DNA from: Erwinia sp. SLM-02
Lineage (GTDB): Bacteria > Pseudomonadota > Gammaproteobacteria > Enterobacterales > Enterobacteriaceae
NCBI RefSeq assembly: GCF_037450285.1
Contig: NZ_JAQISN010000001.1
Coordinates: 1,116,001 to 1,180,000 of the forward strand
DNA: 64,000 bases
Reading direction: 5' to 3'
Part shown: piece by piece, positions 17,252 to 26,219 of the stretch
Position numbering within the stretch: position 1 is the stretch's first letter
Layout: each line of letters opens with the position of its first letter
Made by a program: the position numbers and the translations under genes
The notes under the pieces: model-generated
Told to the model about the DNA's origin: nothing
The model's database searches: none
Seen by the model: the letters and a program-made list of their open reading frames with translations, nothing else

Positions 17252-17960
17252 CCCGGGAACGGATATTGATATTCTCGTCAGCACCTCCGCGCAGGTCATT
17301 GAGGCTGCTATTAAGGCCGGTGTCCCACGTCTCTCTGGCGTTGAACTCCCGGTTCTGTTGCGCGGCTTCAGCGAGCAGAGCCGCCTGCACCGCCGGTCGC
17401 GCCTCGATACCCGTCATATAGGCCGTCAGCGCAGGCCAGCGATGGAGGTCGATGGAAAAGAACCTGCACCAGCGCAATACGGTAAACAGATAGGCATCGG
17501 CAACGCTAAAAGTCGCACCTGCCAGATAGTGACTCTCAGAAAGGCGATGCTGGAGGAAATCAAACCGCCGGAACAGCTTTTCGCAAATGGTCGCCCTGGC
17601 TTCCTCGGGCAGTGTGGTATTAAACAGCGGTGCCGAACCGGCATGGATTTCGCTGGTGATAAAATTCAGCCACTCCTGCAAACGCAACCGTTCCCAGCTG
17701 CCTGTGGTCTGCACCAGCCCGCATTCCGGCTTCAGTTCGGCCAGATACTGCACGATAACCGGCCCTTCGGTCAGAATCTGACCCTCTGCAAGCTCCAGCG
17801 CAGCCACATAGCCTTTGGGATTGATGGTGAGAAAATCACGCCCGTCTGCGGTCCTTTTGGTTTTATTGTCCACTTTGATCGGTGTGAAAGGCAGGCCAAG
17901 TTCACGCAGTACGATATGCGGTGACAGCGAGCAGGTATCCGGCGCGTAATAGAGTTTCAT
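17223..17960 (-). CDS. glutathione S-transferase
   Basis: A 245-residue GST of the bacterial beta-like class. The N-terminal thioredoxin domain shows MKLYYAPDTCSLSPHIVLRE with the conserved Ser/Cys region. The helical C-terminal domain includes YLAGATFSVADAYLFTVLRW (about 146-165). Typical relatives end near residue 205. Here about 40 extra residues (from QQNREFNARETWD) follow, running up to and across the end of the LysR relic on the other strand. A LysR gene diverges from it over 130 bases and may regulate it. Confidence 0.85.
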   Translation of the reverse strand: MKLYYAPDTCSLSPHIVLRELGLPFTPIKVDNKTKRTADGRDFLTINPKGYVAALELAEGQILTEGPVIVQYLAELKPECGLVQTTGSWERLRLQEWLNFITSEIHAGSAPLFNTTLPEEARATICEKLFRRFDFLQHRLSESHYLAGATFSVADAYLFTVLRWCRFFSIDLHRWPALTAYMTGIEARPAVQAALLAEAAQQNREFNARETWDTGLNSSLNDLRGGADENINIRSRATAPGKANP

Positions 17961-18090
17961 AGTGACTCCTGGAAAGTTGAAAAATCAGCGATGCGCTCTG
18001 TCGCCAGGCGCTGGGACACTATGTTTACCGCCTGGATTTCTGTAAAATTAATCTTTCAACCAATAAGCATTAGCTGAACTACTGACTATC

Positions 18091-18969
18091 ATGATGAACC
18101 TCCTTCACTGGCGACTGCTGGTTTCGGTAGCAGAGACGTGCAGCATCTCGCGTGCCGCAGAACGCATCGGTATGACTCAGTCCGGTGCCAGCCAGGCGAT
18201 CGCTCAACTGGAGGCCTCGCTGGGGTTCCGGGTCTTTATCCGCGAACGGCGACATTTCTCCGTCACCGCACTGGGTGAGCAGGTCATCGCGCATGCGCGG
18301 AGCATGATCGCAGAGCTGGACGCGATCCGTGACCTGGCCAACGGCAGCAAGGGCTTAAGCCATGGACGTATCCGGCTTGCCAGCTTTCCCTCGGTCATTT
18401 CAACGCTGTTACCGACACTGCTGCGCGACTTTCACCGCCTGCATCCGGGTATCGATCTGATCGCGCTGGAAGGTAGCGATGAGGAAGTGGAGGAGTGGCT
18501 GGCCGCGGATGCCGTAGAGCTGGGCGTGGTGCTCAACCCCGCGCCCGGTCGGGCGGAGGTGGTGCTGGGCCGTGACGAATGGGTTGCCGTTCTGCCGGCA
18601 GGCCATGCGCTGGGGCGGCGGGCAGCGGCGGACGGCATCACGCTTGATGAGCTGGCCGTCGAGCCTTTCATACTGGCGACCGGCGGATGCAGCGTGAATG
18701 GACAAAGTCTGATGGCGCAGGCTGGGCTGCACCTGTCCGATGTAAGGGTAACCGTGCGTGACTGGATCAGCGCCTGCATGCTGGTGCGCGAAGGCATGGG
18801 GGTGGCGATTTTACCTGAATCAGCCCTGCCCGAAGATCGGCGGGGCCTGCGCGTCCTGCCGCTGACGCCGACTATCCACCGCGAGTTTGGTCTGGTGTGC
18901 TCACCGGCAGGCCGGTCTTCCCGGGCAACGCAGGCGCTACTGGTCGGGCTGAAAAAAATCTGTCGCTGA
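18091..18969 (+). CDS. LysR-family transcriptional regulator
   Basis: A 292-residue LysR protein. The winged helix-turn-helix is SISRAAERIGMTQSGASQAIAQLEAS (about 19-44, with FRVFIRERR following). The effector-binding domain runs from about 90. It is divergent from the GST gene, the usual LysR arrangement, so control of GST is plausible. The stop is 23 bases from the convergent qnr stop. Confidence 0.9.
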   Translation: MMNLLHWRLLVSVAETCSISRAAERIGMTQSGASQAIAQLEASLGFRVFIRERRHFSVTALGEQVIAHARSMIAELDAIRDLANGSKGLSHGRIRLASFPSVISTLLPTLLRDFHRLHPGIDLIALEGSDEEVEEWLAADAVELGVVLNPAPGRAEVVLGRDEWVAVLPAGHALGRRAAADGITLDELAVEPFILATGGCSVNGQSLMAQAGLHLSDVRVTVRDWISACMLVREGMGVAILPESALPEDRRGLRVLPLTPTIHREFGLVCSPAGRSSRATQALLVGLKKICR

Positions 18970-18991
18970 GAGCAGGAGGCTGAATGTTGGC

Positions 18992-19636
18992 CTAACGGTT
19001 AACCGTAATCCCCATCCTGTCCAGCAGCACCAGCGCCTGCACGCTGTCGAGCGTTACCCCTTCCAGATCCATCCCGCGAAGCTCAAGATCGCCCAGCTCG
19101 GCCCCGCTTAAATCGCAGTGGGTGACGTTAACGGTGGCCCAGTCAAAGGATGCAAACTCGCCGCCGGACAGGTCGGAACCGCTGAACGTGGCGCCGCGCG
19201 CAACCACCCCGAGCCAGCGGTTATCCTTCAGCTCACATTTTTCCAGTACGGCTTTCGAAAAGTTGGCGTAGCTGAGGTTGCTGCCGGTGATGGTTGCGCT
19301 GCAAAACCAGCTTCGGGTGGTGATCATATTCATAAAGCTGGCTTCGCGAAAGTCCGCGCCCTGTAACCGGCAATCGCGAATTTCGATGCCCAGCGCGCTG
19401 GCATTGCGGAAATCAGCCATGGTTAAATCACAGTTTTTAAAGCAGGCATCCTTGAGGATTGCCCGGCGGAAGCTCGCACCCTGCTGCGACTCTTTGTCGT
19501 AAAAAACGCAGCCGGTGAAGGTGGTGCCGGTGAGGTCAGCGCCGGAAAAATCACAGTTCAGAAAGGATGCGTTCTCAATCTTATCGCCGGTGAATCTGCC
19601 TGCCGCGATCTTTTCATTACTCAGTATCAATGCCAT
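18992..19636 (-). CDS. qnr: QnrB-type pentapeptide-repeat quinolone resistance protein
   Basis: A 214-residue pentapeptide-repeat protein, the exact usual Qnr length. It has the right-handed quadrilateral helix repeats (CDFSGADLTGTTF, DLTMADFRNAS, LQGADFREASF) and the QnrB landmarks MADFRNASALGIEI, SFMNMITTRSWFCSATI and FSGSDLSGGEFASFDW. Qnr proteins mimic B-form DNA, bind gyrase and topoisomerase IV and protect them from quinolones. It looks chromosomal here, with no integron or insertion sequence nearby. A LexA box precedes it. Confidence 0.9.
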   Translation of the reverse strand: MALILSNEKIAAGRFTGDKIENASFLNCDFSGADLTGTTFTGCVFYDKESQQGASFRRAILKDACFKNCDLTMADFRNASALGIEIRDCRLQGADFREASFMNMITTRSWFCSATITGSNLSYANFSKAVLEKCELKDNRWLGVVARGATFSGSDLSGGEFASFDWATVNVTHCDLSGAELGDLELRGMDLEGVTLDSVQALVLLDRMGITVNR

Positions 19637-19644
19637 TTGAAAGC

Positions 19645-19660
19645 CTGTTTATCTGCACAG
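19645..19660 (-). promoter_or_regulatory. LexA (SOS) box of qnr
   Basis: On the minus strand the sequence CTGTGCAGATAAACAG fits the LexA pattern CTGT-N8-ACAG exactly. It ends only eight bases before the qnr start. Plasmid-borne qnrB genes are known to be SOS-induced through LexA, so the same control is expected here. Confidence 0.75.
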
Positions 19661-19794
19661 TTGTTCAGCGCATTCTAATCGGGCTGCCTGCACGAGGATA
19701 CAGCCCCGAACGGATCGGGGCCGGAACCGCACAAACGTCAATATAGAAACGTAGCTCAGGAAACCTCAGGGGTTATGGCAAGAGAATGGCGCTC

Positions 19795-20454
19795 TTATTT
19801 CTTGAAAATGCGTAGCATGGCGGCAAAGTCATCGGCCAGATAATCCGCCTGGGCAGCAGCCAACTGCTCACGGCTGTGCGCTCCCCACGTTACCGCGCAG
19901 GTCGACACGCCTGCCGATTTTCCCATCATGATATCGGTCGTTGCATCGCCAATCATAATGGCGTTATTTTTCCCTGACGATTCTGCCCCGAACGACTGTA
20001 GCGCGACCTCAATACCCTGAGGGTGCGGTTTATAGTGCTCCACAGAGTCAGAACCAATAAACAGATCGATATACTCCGCGAGGCCAATACTCTGCGCATT
20101 GCGCTGCGCCACGTCGGTTTTCTTACTGGTTATGATCGCCGTTTTCTTGCCTGCCGCTTTCAATTCCTGAAGGAAAGCCACCGCCCCCGGGAAAGCAGTG
20201 ATATGTGTCTCACCTGCTTCACGATAGATTTCACGAAACCGCGTCAGCAACTGGGCAAACTGTTCTTTGCTAAAGTGCGCTGCGCCCATTTCACGGAATG
20301 AAATCTCAATAGGGATCCCCATGAAATGGACGATCTGTTCGGCGGATGGGGCGGCCAGACCGAGGGATTCGAATGCGCCACGGGTGGCAATCACCCCGCA
20401 TTCTGATGAGTCGGCAAGCGTGCCGTCGAAGTCAAACAGGCAATATTTGTACAT
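19795..20454 (-). CDS. HAD-family hydrolase (phosphatase)
   Basis: A 219-residue haloacid dehalogenase-type phosphatase of the Gph/PGP class. Motif I is FDFDGTLADSS (about 7-17, nucleophile Asp9). Motif II is IITSKK (about 108-113). Motif III Lys lies near YKPHP (about 140-144). Motif IV is MIGDATTDIMMG (about 165-176). The substrate is unknown. It may share a transcript with the upstream N-acetyltransferase gene, 47 bases away. Confidence 0.88.
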   Translation of the reverse strand: MYKYCLFDFDGTLADSSECGVIATRGAFESLGLAAPSAEQIVHFMGIPIEISFREMGAAHFSKEQFAQLLTRFREIYREAGETHITAFPGAVAFLQELKAAGKKTAIITSKKTDVAQRNAQSIGLAEYIDLFIGSDSVEHYKPHPQGIEVALQSFGAESSGKNNAIMIGDATTDIMMGKSAGVSTCAVTWGAHSREQLAAAQADYLADDFAAMLRIFKK

Positions 20455-20501
20455 TGTGTTATCTCATTTCCAGGAGTGAAACATCAATGCTGCGAGATTA
20501 T

Positions 20502-21284
20502 TCACGAAAAAACCGCGCTCATCAAACCCGACCAATGACTCGTTTTCAGCAGATCGGCCACCTCGTCATCCGTCAGCTGCCGCTTTTCAACGCCGTTTGC
20601 GGTAACTGTTTTCAGCATATTACCCAGCAGGATCGCGCGTCCTTCAGGAAGATGCTGCACGATAACCCGTTTCTGCACGAAGATAGCATCAGGGTGGGTA
20701 GAGTTGAGGTAGTTGGCCGGGACGAAATCAATCCACTCCTGCGGGGTCAGATCGAAGCCGTATTGATTGCACCATTCGCCCTCGACCTTCGCCTGTAGCA
20801 GATACTCGCCTTTAGCACTCCGGGATAGCCGGAAGGTGTCGAAGTCCTGAACAATATCGCTATCAAGAATGTCCAGCGCAACCGGCGCACGGATGCCGTA
20901 GCTGCCGAAGCCCAGGTCGCAAAGCCACTGGCGGCCACCGACTTCAGCCACCACCGCCATATGGGTTTTCGGCCGCCGCACCGGGTAGAACATCGGCCGG
21001 GCCGCCACGAAACGGTAGGGGATATTTAGCGCCTCCAGCGCCATGGCAAACAGCCCGTTAACCTCATAGCAGTAGCCGCCGCGATACCGCTTCAGCACCT
21101 TATCCGCTATTTCGTCGGGGTCCAGCGAGACGATTTTGCCTGCCTGCACATCCAGATTCTCAAACGGCACCGCAAAAAGCTGATGGCGCATCAGCGCATG
21201 CAGCGTGGCGGTATCGGCGGCGGCGGGGCCGGTATAGTTGATGCGGCGGAAATAGCTCGACAGATCAAAGTTGTTGCTGTGCAT
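20502..21284 (-). CDS. nhoA: arylamine N-acetyltransferase
   Basis: A 260-residue arylamine N-acetyltransferase, which moves acetyl from acetyl-CoA to arylamines, hydrazines or hydroxyarylamines. The catalytic triad is visible: Cys in RGGYCYEVN (about 68-76), His in PKTHMAV (about 105-111) and Asp in LCDLGFGS (about 119-126). Length fits the family (about 280). The gene is divergent from a MocR regulator, with its start 95 bases away. Confidence 0.88.
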   Translation of the reverse strand: MHSNNFDLSSYFRRINYTGPAAADTATLHALMRHQLFAVPFENLDVQAGKIVSLDPDEIADKVLKRYRGGYCYEVNGLFAMALEALNIPYRFVAARPMFYPVRRPKTHMAVVAEVGGRQWLCDLGFGSYGIRAPVALDILDSDIVQDFDTFRLSRSAKGEYLLQAKVEGEWCNQYGFDLTPQEWIDFVPANYLNSTHPDAIFVQKRVIVQHLPEGRAILLGNMLKTVTANGVEKRQLTDDEVADLLKTSHWSGLMSAVFS

Positions 21285-21336
21285 AATGCCTCCTTAACTG
21301 ACTTGTGCTCATACTATAGATGGCGCAAAGCATTGG

Positions 21337-21373
21337 CTGTATAGTCAGATTTATCGAAAATCAGACTGTACAG
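21337..21373. promoter_or_regulatory. candidate MocR operator
   Basis: CTGTATAGTC (21337-21346) and GACTGTACAG (21364-21373) form a nearly perfect inverted repeat in the divergent region between the N-acetyltransferase and MocR genes. MocR/PdxR regulators usually bind paired sites like this next to their own gene. Confidence 0.5.
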
Positions 21374-21379
21374 ATCGCC

Positions 21380-22846
21380 ATGTCCGCCCCGTTTCTGACT
21401 GCCCCACATTACCGCCGGATCGCTGAGATGCTGCGCCTGACTCTTGCCTCGGGTGCGCTGCGGCCCGGCGACCGGATGATCTCCGCACGTAAACTGGCCG
21501 AACGCGAGCAGGTCAGCCTGCCAACGGCGCTGGAAGCGCTCCGCTGCCTGGAGGCCGAGGGCCTGATTGTAGCGCGCCCGCGCTCGGGCTACTTCGTCAG
21601 CCGGATCGCTACGCAGCAGGAGGCACCGCCCTCCCATGCGCTGCCTGGCCCCGTTCCCGTCACCCTGTCTGCCGTGGCCCGTTCCTTGTTCAGCAGCGCA
21701 GAGACCCGGCTGGTCCCGCTGGGCGCGGCGCTGCCCGATCCCACCTGGCTACCCGGCACGACGCTCCAGCGTGCGCTTCACGCCGCCGGACGCCGGCTCG
21801 ATGCACACGGGCAGAGCTACAGTCTGCCGCCGGGCAGGGCGGATCTGCGCCACAATATCGCCGCCCGCGCCGCGCGGTGGGGGGCCCGTTTTGCCGCGGA
21901 CGATGTGATTATCACCGCCGGTGCCACGCAGGCGCTGCGCCTGGCGCTGCATGCGGTCTGCCAGCCCGGTGACGTCGTGGCGATCGAGCAGCCCGCCTAC
22001 TTCGGCACGCTCCTGCTGCTGGAGGATTTAGGCCTCAAGGCGCTGCAGATTCCCACCGATCCGACAGAGGGCCTGCTGCTGGAACCGCTGGCCGACGCGG
22101 TTCAGCGCCACCGACCCGCTGCGGTGCTGGCCTCGCCCACGGTGCAGAATCCGCTGGGTGCCAGTATGCCCGTTGCGAAAAAGCAGGCGCTGGTTGCCCT
22201 GGCTGAACGGGCGGGCATCCCGCTGATTGAGGACGATGTCTATGGCGATCTGGTTGGCGAGGGGCAGCGGCCTCCGGCCTGCAAGGCGTTCGACCAGAGC
22301 GGCAACGTCATTTACTGCAGCTCTCTTTCCAAAACCCTCGCACCGGGCTGGCGGATCGGCTGGATTGCCGCCGGGCGCTACCACACGAAGGTTTTGCAGG
22401 CCCGCATGGCCGGGGAGTGGGCCGGTGCGCCGCTGCTGGAAGCCGCCACGAGCGAAATACTGGCCAGCGGCGACTACGAGCGCCATCTGCGCCGCCTGAA
22501 GTCGCGGGTTGCTAAAGGGGTAAAGGCCGTTATCGCCCGGGTTGAGGCCGGCTTTCCGCCGGGAACGCGGGTGGCCGCGCCCGCCGCCGGTTTTCTGCTG
22601 TGGGTCGCGCTTCCCCTTGGGGTCAATGCGCTTGAGGTTCATCGCCGCGCGCTGGCGCTGGGCATCGGCGTCAGCCCCGGCCCGCTGTTTTCTCCGGGAG
22701 CGGAACTGCAGAACTATCTGCGGTTGAACTGTGCCAACGAACCCACCCCGCAACTGCTGAGTGCGGTGGACAGGATCGGCGAGATTTGCCGCGAACTGGC
22801 CGGGGAAGGCTCGCGGCTCACGAAGAAAAAACTCTCCATCAATTAA
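21380..22846 (+). CDS. MocR/PdxR-type regulator (GntR HTH plus aminotransferase fold)
   Basis: A 488-residue protein from the preferred ATG at 21380. The N-terminus is a GntR winged helix (about 15-70, RMISARKLAEREQVSLPTAL). A type I aminotransferase-like domain follows, with the PLP-lysine region SSLSKTLAPGWRIGW (about 314-328). Members use PLP as an effector or cofactor. A frame open from 21320 exists, but it would place the operator-like palindrome inside the coding region. It is divergent from the N-acetyltransferase gene, a plausible target. Confidence 0.85.
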   Translation: MSAPFLTAPHYRRIAEMLRLTLASGALRPGDRMISARKLAEREQVSLPTALEALRCLEAEGLIVARPRSGYFVSRIATQQEAPPSHALPGPVPVTLSAVARSLFSSAETRLVPLGAALPDPTWLPGTTLQRALHAAGRRLDAHGQSYSLPPGRADLRHNIAARAARWGARFAADDVIITAGATQALRLALHAVCQPGDVVAIEQPAYFGTLLLLEDLGLKALQIPTDPTEGLLLEPLADAVQRHRPAAVLASPTVQNPLGASMPVAKKQALVALAERAGIPLIEDDVYGDLVGEGQRPPACKAFDQSGNVIYCSSLSKTLAPGWRIGWIAAGRYHTKVLQARMAGEWAGAPLLEAATSEILASGDYERHLRRLKSRVAKGVKAVIARVEAGFPPGTRVAAPAAGFLLWVALPLGVNALEVHRRALALGIGVSPGPLFSPGAELQNYLRLNCANEPTPQLLSAVDRIGEICRELAGEGSRLTKKKLSIN

Positions 22847-22911
22847 CCTGTTACGCATGATGACGGCAGAAGTCGATGGATTTATCTTCGTATTAACCCG
22901 CAGGAGTAGGT

Positions 22912-23013
22912 ATGTCCATCTTAACCGTCACCCCCCGTTACCTTCACTGTGCAACGGGTCTTTTGCCTTACCCCTCGATCGTGGACTTGAATGTCCCTGA
23001 CATGTCATCATGA
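22912..23013 (+). CDS. possible small protein
   Basis: A 33-codon frame starting MSILTVTPRYLHC and ending LNVPDMSS. A good AGGAG site lies six bases upstream of its ATG. It fills most of the gap between the MocR and MscS genes. No family is recognised and it could be chance. Confidence 0.25.
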   Translation: MSILTVTPRYLHCATGLLPYPSIVDLNVPDMSS

Positions 23014-23091
23014 GAACAGGTTAAATTTTTGTATAAGCTGGCCGGAGGCCGTTGCGAATACAAACTGGCATACTTATTCAGGCGATTAAAG

Positions 23092-24333
23092 ATGGCATAT
23101 CTGGACTATTTATTTAAGTTTATTGAAGGGAATCCGGCGCTGGCCGTGGGTTTTAACCTTATTCTGCTGATCGTTTCCGGCATGTTTACCCACATTTTGT
23201 GCAAATTCCTGCTGATTAAAGTGGTGCGCAGGGTGTTCTTTGCCAGCCATAAAAAGGACGTCCCGCTGGAGAAGGATCGACGCATAGCCGAAAAACTCTC
23301 CAATTTCATGCCGGTCATTATCGTCTATTACCTCCTGCAGTTTATGCCGAATATGCCGGCTTCGCTGGTGGCGGCGATTAATACCTTCTGTGGCATTCTG
23401 TTCTTTATTTTCCTGTCGGTGTTCTTCAATGAAATGCTCGATATCGTTAACAGCTCTTATTTGCGCAAGAGCAAGCGCAAAAATCATTCGATTAAGGGCT
23501 ATATTCAGATAGGAAAAATATTAATCCACGTTATTGCCGCGATTATGATCCTGGCGGTGATGTCGAATAAATCACCCGCGATTATTATCTCCAGCCTCGG
23601 TGCGGTGGCGGCGGTGCTGATGTTAGTGTTCCAGCATACCCTGCTGTCGCTGGTGGCCAACGTTCAGCTTTCGTCTAATGACGTTCTGCAGCTCGGCGAC
23701 TGGATTGAAATGCCCGACAAGAACCTGAGCGGGGAGGTGACCGATATTGCGCTGCATACGATCACCATCCGCAACTGGGATAACACCATCTCGCGCATCC
23801 CGACCAAAAACTTCCTCACCGAAACCTACACCAACTGGCAGGCGATGTTTTCCTCCGGCGCGCGGCGGATAATGCGCAGTACCAGTATCGATCAGCACTC
23901 GGTTAACTTCCTTTCTCAGGAGATGCTGGCCCCGATGTTATCGATTCGCGGGGTGAATGAACCGCTGGCGAAACTGCTTGATGGCCGCGACCCCACCGGC
24001 GTGGCGGACAGCTGGTTTATTGATAACGGGCTGACTAACTTAACGCTGTTCCGCCATTATCTGATGGCGTATCTCGCCGACCGGCCGGACATTATTAAAG
24101 ACATGTACATTGTGGCAAGAACGCTGAAGCCGTCGCCGTCCGGCATGCCGCTGGAAATATATTGCTTTACCTCGTCGATTTTCTGGATGGACTACGAGAA
24201 TACGCAGTCCGAGATCTTCGAATACATTACCGCCGTGGCGGGGAAATTTTCCCTGCGTTTGTACCAGTATCCGGCGGGCCACGACTTCTGGCGGTTATCA
24301 CAGGAAAGCAGCGGCCGGAATAGCGCGCGATAA
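23092..24333 (+). CDS. MscS-family mechanosensitive channel (YbdG-like)
   Basis: A 413-residue inner-membrane channel with about five N-terminal transmembrane segments. The pore-lining and beta-domain block is SPAIIISSLGAVAAVLMLVF, then QLSSNDVLQLGDWIEMP (about 163-211). The length and layout match E. coli YbdG/MscM (415 residues), which opens under osmotic downshock. The ATG at 23092 gives the expected MAYLDYLF start; a TTG at 23029 would add 21 unrelated residues. Confidence 0.88.
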   Translation: MAYLDYLFKFIEGNPALAVGFNLILLIVSGMFTHILCKFLLIKVVRRVFFASHKKDVPLEKDRRIAEKLSNFMPVIIVYYLLQFMPNMPASLVAAINTFCGILFFIFLSVFFNEMLDIVNSSYLRKSKRKNHSIKGYIQIGKILIHVIAAIMILAVMSNKSPAIIISSLGAVAAVLMLVFQHTLLSLVANVQLSSNDVLQLGDWIEMPDKNLSGEVTDIALHTITIRNWDNTISRIPTKNFLTETYTNWQAMFSSGARRIMRSTSIDQHSVNFLSQEMLAPMLSIRGVNEPLAKLLDGRDPTGVADSWFIDNGLTNLTLFRHYLMAYLADRPDIIKDMYIVARTLKPSPSGMPLEIYCFTSSIFWMDYENTQSEIFEYITAVAGKFSLRLYQYPAGHDFWRLSQESSGRNSAR

Positions 24334-24342
24334 ATCTCCTGC

Positions 24343-24365
24343 GGGCCTGCCCGTCAGGCAGGCCC
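24343..24365. terminator. bidirectional terminator-like hairpin
   Basis: GGGCCTGCC (24343-24351) pairs perfectly with GGCAGGCCC (24357-24365) around a five-base loop. It sits between the convergent MscS and MarR genes. The downstream T content is modest. Confidence 0.55.
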
Positions 24366-24376
24366 GGAGACTCATC

Positions 24377-24862
24377 TTATTTCTCAATTTCATCCAACGA
24401 AGAAAAATCAATAACGAACTGTTTAAGCAGGCGTTCAAGCTGTACACGGTCTTTCGGCTGCCATTGCTGGAAAACTTTCTGGTAAATGTCTTCACGCGCT
24501 GCGTCAATCTTATCGGTCATCGCTTTACCCACTGTCGTGATAACGGCTTCATTGATCCTCTTATCTTTCGCGTTCTTCTGCCGCTGTGCCAGACCCGCTT
24601 CTTCAAGCTTTGTGACCTGACGGCTGACCGTGGTGTAATCGCGGCCCACTCTGTCTGCCAGTTCGACGACACCAATAGGACCAAACCGGCTGATTTGAAC
24701 CAAAAGAGGAAACAGTGCGCGATCGAGATTGATTGTCGATGCTTTAATCATTAATTCATCACGTTGCGGACGATTAAACACGCCAACAAGGGTGAGTAAT
24801 GCATCATGCAGATCGGAAAAATCTTGGAGTTTATGTGTATTTTGCACGCTTTTTATTGACAC
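24377..24862 (-). CDS. MarR-family regulator
   Basis: A 161-residue winged-helix repressor. The recognition region is IGVVELADRVGRDYTTVSRQVTKLEEAGL (about 63-91), followed by the wing RQKNAKDKRINEAVITT. It is divergent from a quinone-oxidoreductase-like gene over 67 bases, with a palindrome between them. It most likely represses that gene and itself until a phenolic or electrophile ligand binds. Confidence 0.9.
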   Translation of the reverse strand: MSIKSVQNTHKLQDFSDLHDALLTLVGVFNRPQRDELMIKASTINLDRALFPLLVQISRFGPIGVVELADRVGRDYTTVSRQVTKLEEAGLAQRQKNAKDKRINEAVITTVGKAMTDKIDAAREDIYQKVFQQWQPKDRVQLERLLKQFVIDFSSLDEIEK

Positions 24863-24880
24863 CGGCTTTGGCTGAATTTA

Positions 24881-24899
24881 ATGTGTGCATTATACACAT
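24881..24899. promoter_or_regulatory. MarR-type operator
   Basis: ATGTGT (24881-24886) and ACACAT (24894-24899) form an inverted repeat in the divergent MarR/oxidoreductase region. The size and AT-rich centre suit a MarR dimer. Confidence 0.5.
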
Positions 24900-24929
24900 A
24901 AATAACATTGGCTACAGGCGAACATTCAG

Positions 24930-25886
24930 ATGAAAGCAGCGATTATTAACCAGCAGGGCGAAAAGCCAGTGTACGGTGAGTATCCTGATCCAGAGGCCAG
25001 CGATCGTCAGGCCGTTATTACCGTCACAGCCGCCGCGATTAGCCAGTTGGCAAAATCACGCGCGGCTGGAAAGCATTACAGCTCAATGACCTCTGCTCCC
25101 TTCATTCCCGGGATTGATGGGACCGGTTACCTCAGCAACGGCGATCCCGTGTACTTCCTGTCATTTAACGCTCCCTGGGGAAGCATGGCGGAGAAAACAC
25201 GGGTTTCACTGGACAATGTTGTGCACTTACCCCCAGGACTGAACCCTGTTCTTGCAGCGGCGATTGCAAACCCCGGAATGTCATCCTGGGCTGCGTTAAC
25301 GCGCCGGGCAATTTTACAACAGGGCGAAACGGTTCTGATCAATGGCGCAACCGGCACATCGGGCGGTCTGGCCGTACACATCGCTCGCTGTCTGGGTGCC
25401 GGGAAGATTATTGCAACGGGACGAAATAAAGATATCCTGAACAAATTACGTGAACAGGGCGCGGATGTTGTTTTAACGCTGGACTCCCTGCCATCTGAAT
25501 TACCCGCCTTAATGGCTGAGGGGATTGACGTTGTTCTTGATTATCTTTGGGGTCAAAGCGCACTGGATATTATGACTGCGGCCGTTGCCGGTGGCGCAAA
25601 AACCGTGCGTTTCGTTCAGATTGGGTCACTTAGCGGTCAGGAAATTAACCTGCATAGTAAATTGCTGCGTTCATCAGGCTTAACGCTGATGGGCAGCGGG
25701 CTGGGTAGCGTTTCAGATGCAGAATTGACTGCCGCGATAGGTGAGCTTTTTCAGGCAGTATTAAACCATGGCTTGTCTGTTCCGTTTATACAACGTCCTC
25801 TGAATGAGGTGGGGGAAGCCTGGTCCGAAGACGACAGCCGCTGTCGGACCGTTCTCATTCCCTGCAACGATCCTGGCAGGAAATAG
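24930..25886 (+). CDS. quinone-oxidoreductase-like MDR protein
   Basis: A 318-residue medium-chain dehydrogenase/reductase of the zinc-free quinone oxidoreductase branch. The catalytic N-terminal fold leads into the NAD(P) site TVLINGATGTSGGLAVHIARC (about 133-153, Rossmann motif GATGTSG). No zinc-ligand cysteines are seen. It is probably cytosolic and reduces quinones or enones with NADPH, under control of the divergent MarR. Confidence 0.85.
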   Translation: MKAAIINQQGEKPVYGEYPDPEASDRQAVITVTAAAISQLAKSRAAGKHYSSMTSAPFIPGIDGTGYLSNGDPVYFLSFNAPWGSMAEKTRVSLDNVVHLPPGLNPVLAAAIANPGMSSWAALTRRAILQQGETVLINGATGTSGGLAVHIARCLGAGKIIATGRNKDILNKLREQGADVVLTLDSLPSELPALMAEGIDVVLDYLWGQSALDIMTAAVAGGAKTVRFVQIGSLSGQEINLHSKLLRSSGLTLMGSGLGSVSDAELTAAIGELFQAVLNHGLSVPFIQRPLNEVGEAWSEDDSRCRTVLIPCNDPGRK

Positions 25887-25954
25887 CGTTGATCTGTCGG
25901 AATAAGGACTGAAATCCGGATTGAGTCAGGTACGTCATTTTTTCTTCCTGGCTT

Positions 25955-26098
25955 ATCGGAGCTGGCCTGAACGTCGCTTCAGTTTCCGCGCCTGGCGTAT
26001 CGGGGCTGGTCGGAACGCGGACCCGCTGTCACGTCCTTGTCCGCTCGGCCTCGCACATCCCTGTGCTCGGACGGTCCGCTTTTCCGGCCAGCCCCGAT
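25955..26098 (+). repeat. repeat A10-A11
   Basis: A shortened left module at 25955 and a complete unit from 25999 to the right end at 26088-26098. A degenerate hairpin H follows and leads straight into the ribosome-binding site of the intact lipoprotein gene, so this copy shows the apparently ancestral A-H-gene order. Confidence 0.8.
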
Positions 26099-26219
26099 TG
26101 CCTGACTATCCTGGTATGGCGGCTTGAAAAACTATGTCTGGCCTGAGATAAAGTGTTTAAGCAAGGCTGTACGATAATCATTTTTGTCAGCAACATAATG
26201 ATCTGAAAGGGAGACAGTG

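Noticed and set aside
21320..21379. Upstream start for the MocR regulator
   Set aside because: Would translate through an operator-like palindrome and adds residues not typical of the family.
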